NCBI GenBank assembly: GCA_951394045.1
Contig: OX595990.1
Span: forward strand, 992,001-1,056,000
Length of the DNA: 64,000 bases
DNA from: Nitzschia sp. DOCU1
Lineage: Eukaryota; Bacillariophyta; Bacillariophyceae; Bacillariales; Bacillariaceae
Direction: 5' to 3'
Part shown: positions 50,449 through 61,853 of the stretch, piece by piece
Layout of the letters: the number at the start of each line of letters is the position of its first letter
How positions within the stretch are numbered: the stretch's first letter is position 1
Position numbers and translations under genes: made by a program
The notes under the pieces: model-generated
What the model was told of the DNA's origin: nothing
Seen by the model: only the letters and a program-made list of their open reading frames with translations
Database searches by the model: none

Positions 50449-53400
50449 TTAGAGTGCCTTCTTTTGTTGGTAGCAAAGAAACTCGTGTGGAGTACCCAGG
50501 TACCTGCAATCACAACCTTCGTCGTCGACGCAGCAACTCGTGCAGCAAGGACAATTATCCAAAAACTCACCACAGTCGGCGTAGAATGCAGGGAAAGTTC
50601 GGTTGAACGTTGTGCATACTGAGAGAGGAATCGTCCCTATCAAATCGTTCGAATCGACGCGGACAGTGGTTGTGCGGATAAGGAGAGAAAATTCGTCAGG
50701 TATCGTCCCAGACAATTTGTTATGTTGTAGCTCGAGCATACGCAAGCGATTCAGATTGCCGAGTTCTGTTGGTATTTGGCCAGTCAAATGGTTGTATGAT
50801 AGGTCGATCCTGTCTCTCATATCAAAGAGACTGCCAAGTTGAGAAGGGATTGGTCCCGTCAGTGCATTGTCGGAGAGCTCAAGAACGATCAGGCGACGCA
50901 TCCGGCTCAGCTCGCCAGGGATAGTCCCCACAATAGTATTCTCGAAGAGTGATAGTGTATCGAGAAAGGTCAAAAGTCCAAGTTCCGTCGGTAAGGTGGC
51001 AAGCATGTTCAATCCACCATGAAATGACTGGAGCCGTCTCATCAATCCAATTTCCGACGGAATAGGACCTGTCAGCAAGTTGTTCTCGACCGAAAACCGC
51101 AAGCACCTTTCCCAATTCCCAATCTCGGTAGGGATTTGTCCGCTTAGGCTATTAGCACTGGCGTCCATAAGAGTCAATCCACCGAGTCTGGAAACGGGCG
51201 CGCAAGATCGCTGTGAGTTATCACCATTTTTTAGTCGTCGGCTGAAATTCAAGGTTACTTACCTTCCAAGCTCCGTTGGAATGGGTCCCGTAAGGCTATT
51301 CGTCGACACATCGAATTGACTCATAGCGGTCCATTGACCAAGTTCAGTTGGAATGGAGCCAGAATAGGCGTTTCCCCGTATAACAAAGATTTCCAAATTC
51401 GTCAGATAACCGAGCTCAGACGGAATGGTCCCCTCCGTGAAAGAGACAGGGCCACCTGACAGGACCAGTCGCTCTAGGGAGTTGGAGAGCAAGCCTAGTT
51501 CTGGTGGTAATTGTCCGTTGACATTGTTGTATTCCAGTTCCAGATTCTGCAAATTTCCGGCACGACTGCACGGCAGTCCAGGACTTCGACTGTACCAGAG
51601 GCATTCGTCCGTTCCAGAAAGCCATAACGTTTTGAAGAACCAGTCATCGCCGTGGGTACTGTAGTAAAACGTTGCCATTGCATATCGCTGCAGCAAACGG
51701 TCCCCAGTATAGTTCTTCCCTATCGCATCGTTTGATAGCCACAGGTACGCCTGGTGCTGAGGCGTCTCCGGTTCCATGAGCGCTTGCCCGCCGTCAAACG
51801 ATTGGGCGGCGAGGAATGCCATTAGATTGAAATCCGTGGGACCGGCAGTGCCGACATAGCTGGGGCTAGTAGTGGGCCCTGGGCTCAGAGAGACGGTTGG
51901 TATCAAAATTGTTGGCGACGGAGACGGTGGATCAGGGATTAAATCAATGATGTCAACTGGAGACTCGGGGTTGACGCTGTCGAGCTCGGACTGCAGTTGA
52001 CCAGTCTGAATCGCCAGGTCTAGAACAAGCTTGAAATCCGCCCAGTCATTTTTGGCATCCTGAAGTGTAATGTACGCAAACACTTGCTCGCATTGGTCTC
52101 GATCGTTTGGCTGCGGGCACGCCGTTTCTTGGAACCGATTGATCGTCGACGGTAACAAGACTTCTGCCAATCGCCTTCTCGTTCCCCCCGAACGGGCGAT
52201 ATTCAGATTGGTCTCCACTACTTGTAAAAGTCGATTCATACTTTCAATGAGATCGCTCTCGTAATCCTCTGGCGAAATATCCTGTGTTTGCCCATTCCGG
52301 ACGACAATCTGATAGACACTTTCGAACGATATCGTGAAGATGGTCGGACTAGGACTTGGAGCACTCGACGGGGTACCTGTTGGCGTTGGCGTCGTTGGAG
52401 CTGGTGTCTTAGTTGGTGACAGAGACGGTGAAGCTGATACAGTTGGGCCCGGTGTCGCAATGGTAGGAGTTGCAGTAGGCATGGGAGATGTGGTGGGCGA
52501 CGGCGTTGACGGATCCCTTAGATTCAATACGCCAGACAACAAAAGGCCGAGGACCACCGCAGTCCCAACGAACACAGCGAAAAGCAGACAGCAAAAATTT
52601 CTTCTGCTACATCGAGCAGCCTTGTCGAAACTCGTTGAGTTGTCTTTATCGCCGGTGCCCTCCGAGTTCGAAGCTGGAGATTTGACGGGATCCATGACAA
52701 ACGTTCCATCGTCCTCGGAGAAGAGCATTTTAGAAGGAGAACCCGACGGTGAATACGAAATACCATTGCCTCTTTCGGGGTCGTCATCTTCATGGACGAT
52801 GGGAGACAGCGTTTCACCACCTGCACTGCCAATGGATCCAATCGTTTGTAGGAGCCAATTGGTGTCCTTCACCTTGGAATTTTTGGTTTCGGGAGTTGTG
52901 GCCACTTGCGTGCCCGAGTTGGTGGCTACTTGCGTGCCCGAGTTGGTGGCTTTACCATGCGGGCTATTCTTGGCTTCAAGGTTGGTTTTCTTGCCGTTTA
53001 CAGCGGAAACGTTTGGCGAACTTCTCTCATCGGTCGGAAACGCCGATGAACCGATGGACGACTGAGAACTAGATCGTTTTCCACTTTTGGGAGGCCGCAA
53101 AAATCCACCACCAATCCAAGACTGCGATTTGGGCCGTCCAGTCGCAGGGACCTTGGGTGACGGACGACTTTGTTGTTGTTGAAGAGCAAAGTCTAATTCG
53201 TCACTACTTTGCAAGGCCATGGAAACTGTAGTAGAAGCCGGCATTGGAACAGCAGCCGGTAACAAATTGCCCTTGTTGCGATACAATGGAGGCAGATTCT
53301 CGCGGGGAAATTCACGCTCATCACTCGGAAAGACCAGCGAAGAAGTGGTGCCGATGGACGACATGGTATCGGACCGTTGCGCCGTTGCAGCCTTGGGGAT

Positions 53401-55665
53401 GGAAGGAGTGTTGTTGTTGTCGATTTTCGACTTTGCGTCCCCTGTAGAGGGAAACAATAAACCATCCAACGAGTCCAGCAAGCCTTGGGCCCGTAGCTTA
53501 CCAACGTGCTCTATCTTTGGCGGCTCGAATGGCTGATTTTGTTGCACCTGATTCGTTTGCTGCTGCTGCTGCTGCTGCTGCTTGACTCTGACTTTGCTGC
53601 TATCCGCTGCTGGAGGTTCCGGAGCCAGTTGCCGTCGAAACACTCGCGGTGATTTGGAGGACGCATTTGCATATTTTTCGGGCGAGTCTAATTGCTCTTC
53701 CAATCGTCGAATCGTTTGCGCCTGTGCCGAAACTGGCTGAATTCGTTGGCCGCCGCCGCTGCTCTCCTTGCTGGGCGTACTATTCTTGGATGACGACAAT
53801 AACGTCTTGTTGTCCTTACGGTTCGACGAATCCCCCATGCCGCTGCTACTATCTTCGGACGCGGACGTGGATACAATGTCGTCCTGACTTCTCATGCTAA
53901 CCATGGAACTGGAGGAATCATCCTCTCGTTCACCACCTACCAAGTTGACTGCTTCAGTTATTCCCTGCATTGTTTCTCCCGTGGCCTGTTTTCGAAAGCC
54001 AAATCGTTCCAATAAGGATTTGGAATGTCCCGACGAACCAGAACTCGTCGTTTCGTGCGATACTTCGGTGGGGGCATCCTGTTGTTGTTGTTGTTGTTGT
54101 TGTTGTCGACGAATCGCACTGAAGGTTGATGCAGATACCTTTCGTTCCTGGCTAGCGGTAGTCCTCTGTTGTTGCTGAGCCGACTTGGGACTCGAAACGT
54201 GGGTAGGTGGCGAGACTTTTCTCCCTTGCTGCTGCTGCCGCTGTTGTTGAGTGGGCGGTGTGGCCACGGGTACCAGAGGCGATCGAGTAGTAGAAGGATG
54301 AGGAGGAGTGACTTTGTGCTGCTGCTGCTGTTGCTTTGGAGGTGTCGTCGTCGCCAAAGGTGGAGACGACGGAGACATTGCCACACTGGAACTGCTAATA
54401 CTGCTGTGGGATGGAGATGACAAGTAAACTTCGGAATGCTGGGATTTATCGGCAGACGATGATAGGAATGGATTCCATGGAGAAGACCCCAGGACATTGC
54501 GCCGTTGTGGAGGTTGCAGTTTAGGACTGGGTTTGGGAGGCTTTTCGTCGTCGGTGCTTGCCATTGCTTTTTGTGGCGTCGCCACACCCGTACCAGTACT
54601 TTGACGACTGGGTGTCGAATAGGGTGAGGATCGTATAGGACTGGGTTCATCGTCTGGAAACTCAAATCCTCGTTCTCCTCCGCCTCCTCCTTCGGAAAAG
54701 TGGTGCCGGCTCCTGATGCTACTGCTACGACTCGGCGTACTCCCTGGAGACGACTTGAGGACACTATAATCGACCATGGACAATTCTTCTTGTAATTGTC
54801 GTCGAATTTCTTCCAAATCTTCTTCTTCTTGTGTCAAATCATCATTGTCCTTGTCCAGAGGACTAAAACTGGTATGACCCAGTGGCCCGAGTCGTTTTCC
54901 TGTCGAGAGTAAAAGTGTATTAAGCGTCTTGACTTGATCCGAAAACCGTTCCTTGACACTGGAATCACTGTCGGATGCTGAATCGTCATAGTCGGGCGTC
55001 ATGACTACGACATTGCCAGTAGGGGATGGTGTTCCCATTTGAATCGGATCCACGCTGCCGACCGAAGATTGTCCCGTTCTAGGGGCTCCTGGTGTGCGCA
55101 ACGCTTGCACTGCCATGGGACTCGCAAACGCACTGGGTCGAAAACTGGGCGTAAAGTGACGAGTCGTAGAAGGAGAAGCACTCGAGAGGGTCGGTGACAC
55201 CCAGGATCGAAGAGGATTCGATGGTGGTTGTGGTTGATTTTGCCATCGCGGTGGTCGAGTGACGGCAGACGGCGGCATGTCCTCCATGGGCGGAGAGTAC
55301 TCTGTGTTGCCTACTAATTGATTCGCAAAGTTTGCATTGGACGCATCCGGAGGCGTCGGTCGATAAAGATTCAATGATGGAGATGTTTCTTCCGATTCTT
55401 CCGAGGACATGGTCAAAACAGGAGGTGGGGGTGGGGGTGACTCGAGGTCGGCCAATGCTTGCACATTGTAATTTTGTCCCGAAGCTGGACTATCCTCTTG
55501 ATCCAACAAATTCCGTTGCTGAATTTCTTCTTCTTCTGGTCCAGCAACATCGGTCAATTCCATGCCCATGGGAGACCCAAACCCATGACGAGCGGCTGCT
55601 GCCTTGGTGGCTCGTCGATGAGGCGCAGCGGGAGTTTCATCATCTTCGTCCATGTGCCGTCTCAT
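50449..55665 (-). CDS. LRR membrane protein 2, poly-Q-rich
   Basis: Two exons, 55665-51263 and 51187-50449, with a 75-nt intron (1713 aa). The long N-terminus (1-1020) is low-complexity with several Gln runs (CAA/CAG tracts, for example at 53560, 54080 and 54310), Ser/Pro regions and a doubled T-N-S-G-T-Q-V-A. One membrane segment lies at about 1022-1046 (F-C-C-L-L-F-A-V-F-V-G-T-A-V-V-L). A Thr/Pro stalk, a cap with W-L-S-G-T-D-E-C-L-W-Y, about 12 LRRs and the Cys tail D-N-C-P-C-C-T-S-C-C-V-D-D follow. It shares the architecture of LRR protein 1; the splice lies inside an LRR (E-L-G-R / L-G-G-L). Confidence 0.85.
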
Positions 55666-56111
55666 GATGATGATTGTGGCAAATTACTAACAATGGAACA
55701 CAGGGTTGTGTGTAGACAAGCAGTTGTGTGTGCTGAGATGGATTTCAGGAAAGTTTGTAACAGGGCCGAAAGAGAATTGAATGATTGACTCTACGCTAAC
55801 TACAGATGCAACACACAACCATACACTACATTCGGGATGGTCGATCATTGATGTGCGCCACGCCATTGGCCAAAATTTATCCCGTGGGGGTCCACAAAAA
55901 TAGTTGGAGATCAAAGGATTCAAATTCAATGACTCCTAAGTAACCAAAGTATACTATCTTCAGAATGTTATAAGACATTCAAATCAGTAATCTCTCATCA
56001 AAAGTCGTTTTATCTGGGAAGACAAACACGCAATGCGTGGATAACTAGCCAATAAATTCCGATCACTCGGGAGATTTTAGAGCCGGTGGGTCGGACGCAG
56101 CTCGGCAGCAG

Positions 56112-56600
56112 ATGAGAGACGGTTCAGCGCCGAACCGCTCCAAGAAAATGCCGCGCGCCGCGGACGTCAACAAGGATGAGACCGTCTGCACGTCTCAAAC
56201 GAGCCAGCCAGCCATAAATCAACACATGAACAACACGAGCCAAGGCGGGAAATGCATGTCATGTGGTAGCCATGATGCAACGTCGAATGGAAGCATTGAA
56301 ACGTGTTGTTGTTGTGGACCATGGAGGGATACCGTCGAAAATCTCAACTTGCACGCACGGACTAGACAAAAGAAAGTCTTCCTAGATCGAGAAAGGAGAC
56401 GACGAGACAAAAGTGCTTGGCTTACAAAGGACCGTACTGTTTGTCTTGCCTGCTCTCTACCGGTAGTTGGTTGCTGCTGCGATGGATGCAAGGACTGCTA
56501 CGACCACCAGCACCACGCGCTGATGTCCCCCTTGCTTCTTGTTCTTGCTCCTCTGCTGTTGGGGTATACTAGTATTTCGACCGGCCCGAAATTTTTTTAA
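56112..56600 (+). CDS. Possible Cys-rich hypothetical protein
   Basis: 162 codons from an ATG. Cys patches include C-M-S-C-G-S, E-T-C-C-C-C-G-P-W and C-L-A-C-S-L-P-V-V-G-C-C-C-D-G-C, with a basic helix (D-R-E-R-R-R-R-D-K) between them and a hydrophobic C-terminus. Metal binding is possible. Nothing else supports it, and it lies within intergenic DNA between two LRR genes, so I keep it at low confidence. Confidence 0.3.
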   Translation: MRDGSAPNRSKKMPRAADVNKDETVCTSQTSQPAINQHMNNTSQGGKCMSCGSHDATSNGSIETCCCCGPWRDTVENLNLHARTRQKKVFLDRERRRRDKSAWLTKDRTVCLACSLPVVGCCCDGCKDCYDHQHHALMSPLLLVLAPLLLGYTSISTGPKFF

Positions 56601-57401
56601 TTATCGAGTGAATGCTATTTCGAATAGTAGCCGGGTCGCTTTCTTGCCCTCGCGCTGCTACTAGCAGCCGCCGTCGTTGCGTGCTGTGTGCCTACCATTA
56701 CCGGTAGCTATAGAGTAATACCTACCTCACCAGTGCACTGTGCTACAAAATGATACTACTAGATCTAGTGATTACCTTGTAGTCGTACTAGAAAGTCCTA
56801 GAGCTGGTGAAGTATGTACCGGTAGTTGCTCGTAGCCGAGAACTACTACCTGGTAGGTGTATACCGATGCCACAAAACGTAGCGAACAGACGTCGGTGAC
56901 AGATCACCACGTATTTCAAGTATCGTACTTTTTCCGGCGTCATCCGAGCCGAAAAAAGGTGGCGAAACTGAGGCGGGAAATTTCTTCTCCCTAAGTAATT
57001 GTGGTGATGACAGCTCAAAGACACGAAATTGGGTTTAAGTACCATAACAGGGCTTATTCTTCTAGTCGAAGCGAAAGCTAGTGGTGAGCATGAAACCACG
57101 CAATATTATTATTTTGTTGTGTCGTAAGACCCAATCGCCGGATTTGCCTACCGGTAAGACCGACGGCAGACAACGATCGCTCGAGACATCCCCATCCGGC
57201 CTGTTTCGTCACGAAAATCTCGCTCGGAACGACGAAACCAAGTGCGACGAGAATTGGGTTGGTGTGTGAAACTGGGATCAAGCTGTGTCAAGGTTCCGAG
57301 TTTCAGACGAGTTGCAAGGTGTATTAACTCTATATCCTTACTACTAGTCGTACCTCTAATTGAAAGATTTGGTCGATATTGGTGACGTTTGACTACCGGT
57401 A
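56458..57401. repeat. Cluster of five TACCGGTA palindromes
   Basis: Positions 56458, 56699, 56817, 57149 and 57394. The last is the centre of a perfect 12-bp palindrome ACTACCGGTAGT; the first extends to CTACCGGTAG. Eight further copies are scattered over the window. Confidence 0.85.
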
Positions 57402-57461
57402 GTGGTTTGAGAATTCGAAGATTTTCAGGGGTACTCCAACTTGGAATCGACAGTCCCCATC

Positions 57462-60400
57462 ATGGCCGACTACAGTTTCTCCAGCGCGGCTATGCGAAGG
57501 AAAAAGCCAAATATCAAGACAAAAATGGGGGATGGGGAAGATACAGATGCTAAAGAGTCAGCTCCCTTGGGTCCTGCCCATTCCACAGTGAAATCGGCGG
57601 CGCCATCGGCTCCAGGGTCCCCACTCTCCTCATCTCGGCGACAGTCCAAGGAAGAGTCAAAAGAACCACTATCTCTGTCTGCTCGGTCATCCGCTTCTGG
57701 TGGTAGCAAAGTGCAGAATTATATTGCCAATCTCAATAAATCGAAAGGGCCTACACCTGCCGTTTCCGAGGGGTCCTCCGACAATTCCAAGGGGTGGAAG
57801 AAATCGGCGCCAACATCGAACGGGGGGAGTTCTAAAGACAATTGGCTACAGAAGGGAACAAAGGAGGAAAAAATGACGAGGGAAACATCAATGTCTTCTA
57901 GCAGCGGTTCGTCTGATGACTCGGAGCTGGGTTCAAAGACCATTGACAAGTACCGAAAGAAGTACCTGGATGGTGAAAAGACAAACGGGAAGGGCAGCAA
58001 GGGTACTAATTTGAAGACTTCGTCATTTGAAAGCACTGGGGACGACTCAAATAAGGATACCTATAACAAGTATCGGAAGCAGCTGACGGAAAATAAGGAC
58101 TCTGGGGACAAGTGGGCGGCACCAAAAAAGAAAATCGGGGCGCCACCCCCTCTGGAATATAACTATCGTTATTCGTCCGCTCCGAATGCATCAAATGCGA
58201 AGGAGAAACCAAAGCCTGTTGTACCCACGCCAGAGACGAAACCCAAAATGGAGAAGGTCAAACTCAAGTCCAATAAAATCGCCAAGGATGATTTGGGAAT
58301 TCTGGCGAGCATGTTAGGGGCGGACGACTCTGACTCCGAAAGTGAAGCATCTCGTGGGATATTTTCTGCTAGTTCTGAAGATGAAGGTCCTTATATGGAC
58401 GGACAAAGCTCTGTGGACGATGACCCTGTGCTTTCTGAGAAAAGTGATCGCCAAGACCAGGACAAAGTTGAACATTCTGAGGCATTTGAAGAAGTTTCGG
58501 TGAAATCCGAATCGTCGTACGAGGAGGAGGTCGTGGACGAAGTTGAAGAAGAAATCGTAGAGGACGAGGTCGTGGACGAAGTTGAAGAAGAACTCATAGA
58601 GGAGGTTATCGAGGAAAGTCCAGCTCAAAAGCCGAAACCCTCCCTTTCTTCCCGACTGGCAAAGTTGCACAGTCTCAAGAAGGCCAATGAATTGGACAAA
58701 GGCGGAAGTAATTCCATTCAACCGAATATACGAGAGGATCAAGTAGAGGAGGAAGGTCTTGGGAATTTCCTGGACAATCGGATCAACACGAATAAGTTGG
58801 GCAAAGACAAGTCAGAACGATCGGGATCGAGCGGTCTTGACGGCGACGATTTTTCGGCGCTCTGGGCACAAAGTGTTGACTCTCAGTCGCGACGAAACAC
58901 AACGGAGCGAGATGAAGACTCAACAAGTAGCGCGGAGCTTTCCAAAGAGATTCATGATGCCCCAAGTCCTCTTGCGTTGGGAGCTTCGAAGTCTGGGATA
59001 CCTGACGATCAAAGCCTGGAGTCCTCGGACAGTACCCTCGAAGCATCTGGAAACATTGAATCGTCTTTTCGTTTAGATGTTTCTGAATTAAGTGGCGACG
59101 ATGTGTTTCCCAAGACCACAGCGGCGCCCAAAGCAACTAAGGCTCAAAAGCCGGTGGAGTCATCGTCCGACAGTGATAGTGAAGGCTCCTTGGACTTCGA
59201 CAAGTTGACTGGCCTGGAACAATACACTATGCAAGACTCCAAAAATTCTTCTGGAAAACAGTTTGAGACGCAAACGCCCGTCATGTCTAACAAGAAAACT
59301 CCCAATGGAAAGGCGCCGCCAAAAGAGTTGAAAAGGGGGCCTGATGGAAATAACGAGAAGTTGTTGGCGGTCGCAAGGGAGGAGGAGAGCGACGGGTCTT
59401 TGGATGCATTCGATTTGGGCGGAAAGCCTCCAAAACAGCCAGAGAAAAAGACCGACTCACGAGGCGGTGGTGGCGGCGACGACGATGACGGGTCGATGAG
59501 TGATTTTTCGCTGAACCCGGCAAAGGATTTAATGGACGACAAAAGTTTATCTGAGTTTGATAAGCCGGAGTATCAGCCTCAGCGACTGTCAGAGTCGATT
59601 GACCTCAATTCAGCATTTGTTGGTCTTGACGCGGGCAGTTTGGCTGATATTGAAAATCCCTACGTCAAAAAGTCCCAGAATTCGAAATCAGCTTCTGAGA
59701 AGAGTTCAATTGTCCCAGCGGCACAAACGGTCTTTATTCCTCCACGGAAATCCATGTATCCAACTGGATATGTTCGCCATATTGGTAAAGCGTGGGTCGC
59801 ACTGGCTGTTTTGGCTGCAATTGGATTGCCAATTTACTTTTTCCTTTTCCATGGCGACAACATTGTCGATGAGACACCCCCTCTCGATCTGTTCCCAACT
59901 CCACCAACTTTTGCTCCGACAGCGGCACCAGTGGCATCTCCGACTTTGGTCCCGATTCCAACCGAGCAGCCTTTCTCGTCAGCACCTGTTCCTACCCGTC
60001 GGCCAACACCACCTCCCACTACTGTGGCTCCTACTGTCTCTCCTACTCGCAGCCGAATAAGTCTGCTACGGGAATTTCTAATCTCAGTTTGGCCCAGCCT
60101 AGAGGACGACTTCGTTGGTTTCCGTACTCCGCAGTATTTTGCTCTTGAGTGGTTGGCTAATAATGCGAACTACGAGGACTATTCCGATGACCAACTCGTT
60201 CAGAGATTTGCATTGGCGACCTTTTATTTCAGCACGTCTGGTGAGAGATGGAGGAACAACACCCTCTGGTTGTCCGACGAAGATGAATGCAGTTGGTACT
60301 CCAGCGGGAGTGTTTCTCCGTGTAATCAAGATGGTTTCTACACAAGCTTGGACCTCGATCTCAACGATCTATCGGGTACGATTCCTGCGGAACTAGGCCT

Positions 60401-61397
60401 CTTGTCGAATCTGTCCCAGCTGGACCTGTCCAAAGCGGGCTCTGCTGTATCGCTGTCGAGTACAATCCCCTCTGAGATTGGTCTACTAGTAAATCTTGGG
60501 TCTCTAAGTTTCCGAGGCAATGATCTGAATGGAACCATTCCCTCCGAAATCGGTAATTTGGTCAATCTTCAGAGCCTGGATCTAAGCACCAATAAAATAT
60601 CTGGTGTGATCCCCGAGTCAGTTGGAAGCTTGGGTGGCTTGCAGCTTTTGGATCTCTCACGAAACGACTTCACTGGTCAGCTGCCTTTGACGTTTGGACA
60701 ACTGGTGAAGCTCGAACAGCTGCAACTTGCGGAAAACAGTATTTCAGGTGCCATCCCTACCGGCATGGGGCAGATGTCGCTTCTTGAACGTGTGAATCTC
60801 GACGACAACCAGTTTTCGAGCCTGCCCACGGAGATTGGTAATTTGGTCTTGCTACAACGATTTTCAGCAGCCAACAACTTGATTCGGGGAGTTCTTCCGA
60901 GTCAGATTGGCAACTTGATGCTACTAGTGAGCCTTCGGCTAAATGACAACAGTTTGACGGGGACTATCCCGTCCGAACTGGGAAACTTGATTGAGCTCAG
61001 GGATGAGCTTGACTTATCCGGGAATCAACTTTCGGGGCCCCTTCCAGCAACGCTCAGTCAACTTGTCTTTCTGCGCAACATGTTACTTTATGACAACTTA
61101 CTGACCGGATCAGTTCCCGATGCGTTTTCCGCGCTGCGTCGGCTCGGCGTCCTTCGCTTGGAATCGAACAGTTTGACCGGCGTCGTCGGCGACCCAGTGT
61201 GCGCCGTCTTCAACACGACCTACCCAGTATTTGTTGCCGACTGCGCTGCTCCTGCAGAGATAGAATGTTCCTGCTGCATGTATTGCTGCGTAGACATGGG
61301 CGATTGCTTTTGCGAGTACGCCAACACAGACTTGGATTTCCTGTGCGCCGGCTTCAAACGGTCTCCTGGCCTCGAAGAGAGAGTTGTAGACGCATAA
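57462..61397 (+). CDS. LRR membrane protein 3
   Basis: Single exon, 1311 aa from ATG 57462 (context A-T-C-A-T-G-G; the frame is open to 57441 without an ATG). The N-terminus (1-775) is Ser/Lys/Asp/Glu-rich with an acidic coiled stretch (V-V-D-E-V-E-E-E-I-V-E-D-E). A membrane segment lies at about 777-796 (W-V-A-L-A-V-L-A-A-I-G-L-P-I-Y-F-F). A Pro/Thr stalk, the cap A-L-A-T-F-Y-F-S-T-S-G-E-R-W ... W-L-S-D-E-D-E-C-S-W-Y, about 12 LRRs and the tail E-C-S-C-C-M-Y-C-C-V-D-M follow. Unlike LRR proteins 1 and 2 it has no intron in the LRR region. Confidence 0.87.
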   Translation: MADYSFSSAAMRRKKPNIKTKMGDGEDTDAKESAPLGPAHSTVKSAAPSAPGSPLSSSRRQSKEESKEPLSLSARSSASGGSKVQNYIANLNKSKGPTPAVSEGSSDNSKGWKKSAPTSNGGSSKDNWLQKGTKEEKMTRETSMSSSSGSSDDSELGSKTIDKYRKKYLDGEKTNGKGSKGTNLKTSSFESTGDDSNKDTYNKYRKQLTENKDSGDKWAAPKKKIGAPPPLEYNYRYSSAPNASNAKEKPKPVVPTPETKPKMEKVKLKSNKIAKDDLGILASMLGADDSDSESEASRGIFSASSEDEGPYMDGQSSVDDDPVLSEKSDRQDQDKVEHSEAFEEVSVKSESSYEEEVVDEVEEEIVEDEVVDEVEEELIEEVIEESPAQKPKPSLSSRLAKLHSLKKANELDKGGSNSIQPNIREDQVEEEGLGNFLDNRINTNKLGKDKSERSGSSGLDGDDFSALWAQSVDSQSRRNTTERDEDSTSSAELSKEIHDAPSPLALGASKSGIPDDQSLESSDSTLEASGNIESSFRLDVSELSGDDVFPKTTAAPKATKAQKPVESSSDSDSEGSLDFDKLTGLEQYTMQDSKNSSGKQFETQTPVMSNKKTPNGKAPPKELKRGPDGNNEKLLAVAREEESDGSLDAFDLGGKPPKQPEKKTDSRGGGGGDDDDGSMSDFSLNPAKDLMDDKSLSEFDKPEYQPQRLSESIDLNSAFVGLDAGSLADIENPYVKKSQNSKSASEKSSIVPAAQTVFIPPRKSMYPTGYVRHIGKAWVALAVLAAIGLPIYFFLFHGDNIVDETPPLDLFPTPPTFAPTAAPVASPTLVPIPTEQPFSSAPVPTRRPTPPPTTVAPTVSPTRSRISLLREFLISVWPSLEDDFVGFRTPQYFALEWLANNANYEDYSDDQLVQRFALATFYFSTSGERWRNNTLWLSDEDECSWYSSGSVSPCNQDGFYTSLDLDLNDLSGTIPAELGLLSNLSQLDLSKAGSAVSLSSTIPSEIGLLVNLGSLSFRGNDLNGTIPSEIGNLVNLQSLDLSTNKISGVIPESVGSLGGLQLLDLSRNDFTGQLPLTFGQLVKLEQLQLAENSISGAIPTGMGQMSLLERVNLDDNQFSSLPTEIGNLVLLQRFSAANNLIRGVLPSQIGNLMLLVSLRLNDNSLTGTIPSELGNLIELRDELDLSGNQLSGPLPATLSQLVFLRNMLLYDNLLTGSVPDAFSALRRLGVLRLESNSLTGVVGDPVCAVFNTTYPVFVADCAAPAEIECSCCMYCCVDMGDCFCEYANTDLDFLCAGFKRSPGLEERVVDA

Positions 61398-61853
61398 TGC
61401 CGCTCTGGTAAATGGCTCTAGCTAAGGAAATGCTATAGTTGCTTTCTTGAATCCATCTTCTTCCTCTTTGTAGGCGGAAAAGATGACTCGGCACGTATGA
61501 TAGCAATGGCATTCATTTTATCGTACCTGGTAGATCTCGTACGTACGTACCAAGTATCGTACATATACTATAGGATATTGGCCGCGGGGCGGGCGCGCGC
61601 CGGACGAAATTTGCTCTCCGTTGGGACATTGTGACCTACCTTTATCTGGTAGGCCCGCCCGCTACCTATTTTCGCCGCCGGAGAAACTAGGCAATAGTGT
61701 GGAGAGACACCATCGTCAGCGGCGCGATTTTGGATTTGCATCTCTATCGCGGCTTTTGGGCATGAAGTATGAAGGTTTCATCCGACACATGCCATAAAGC
61801 GCTTCCGAGTTGAACAAGGTTGCAGAAAAGACCCCACTCCTCCTTCTACAGTA
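61398..61853. other. Intergenic between LRR proteins 3 and 4
   Basis: 456 bp. It holds the promoter of LRR protein 4 and repeated TACGTACGTAC words near 61540. No gene is seen. Confidence 0.5.

Larger units (their letters stand above)
55666..57461. promoter_or_regulatory. Divergent intergenic region LRR2 / LRR3
   Basis: 1.8 kb between divergent LRR genes. It contains five TACCGGTA palindromes (56458, 56699, 56817, 57149, 57394), many CTAGTA words, and a low-confidence Cys-rich frame (56112-56600). Confidence 0.55.
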
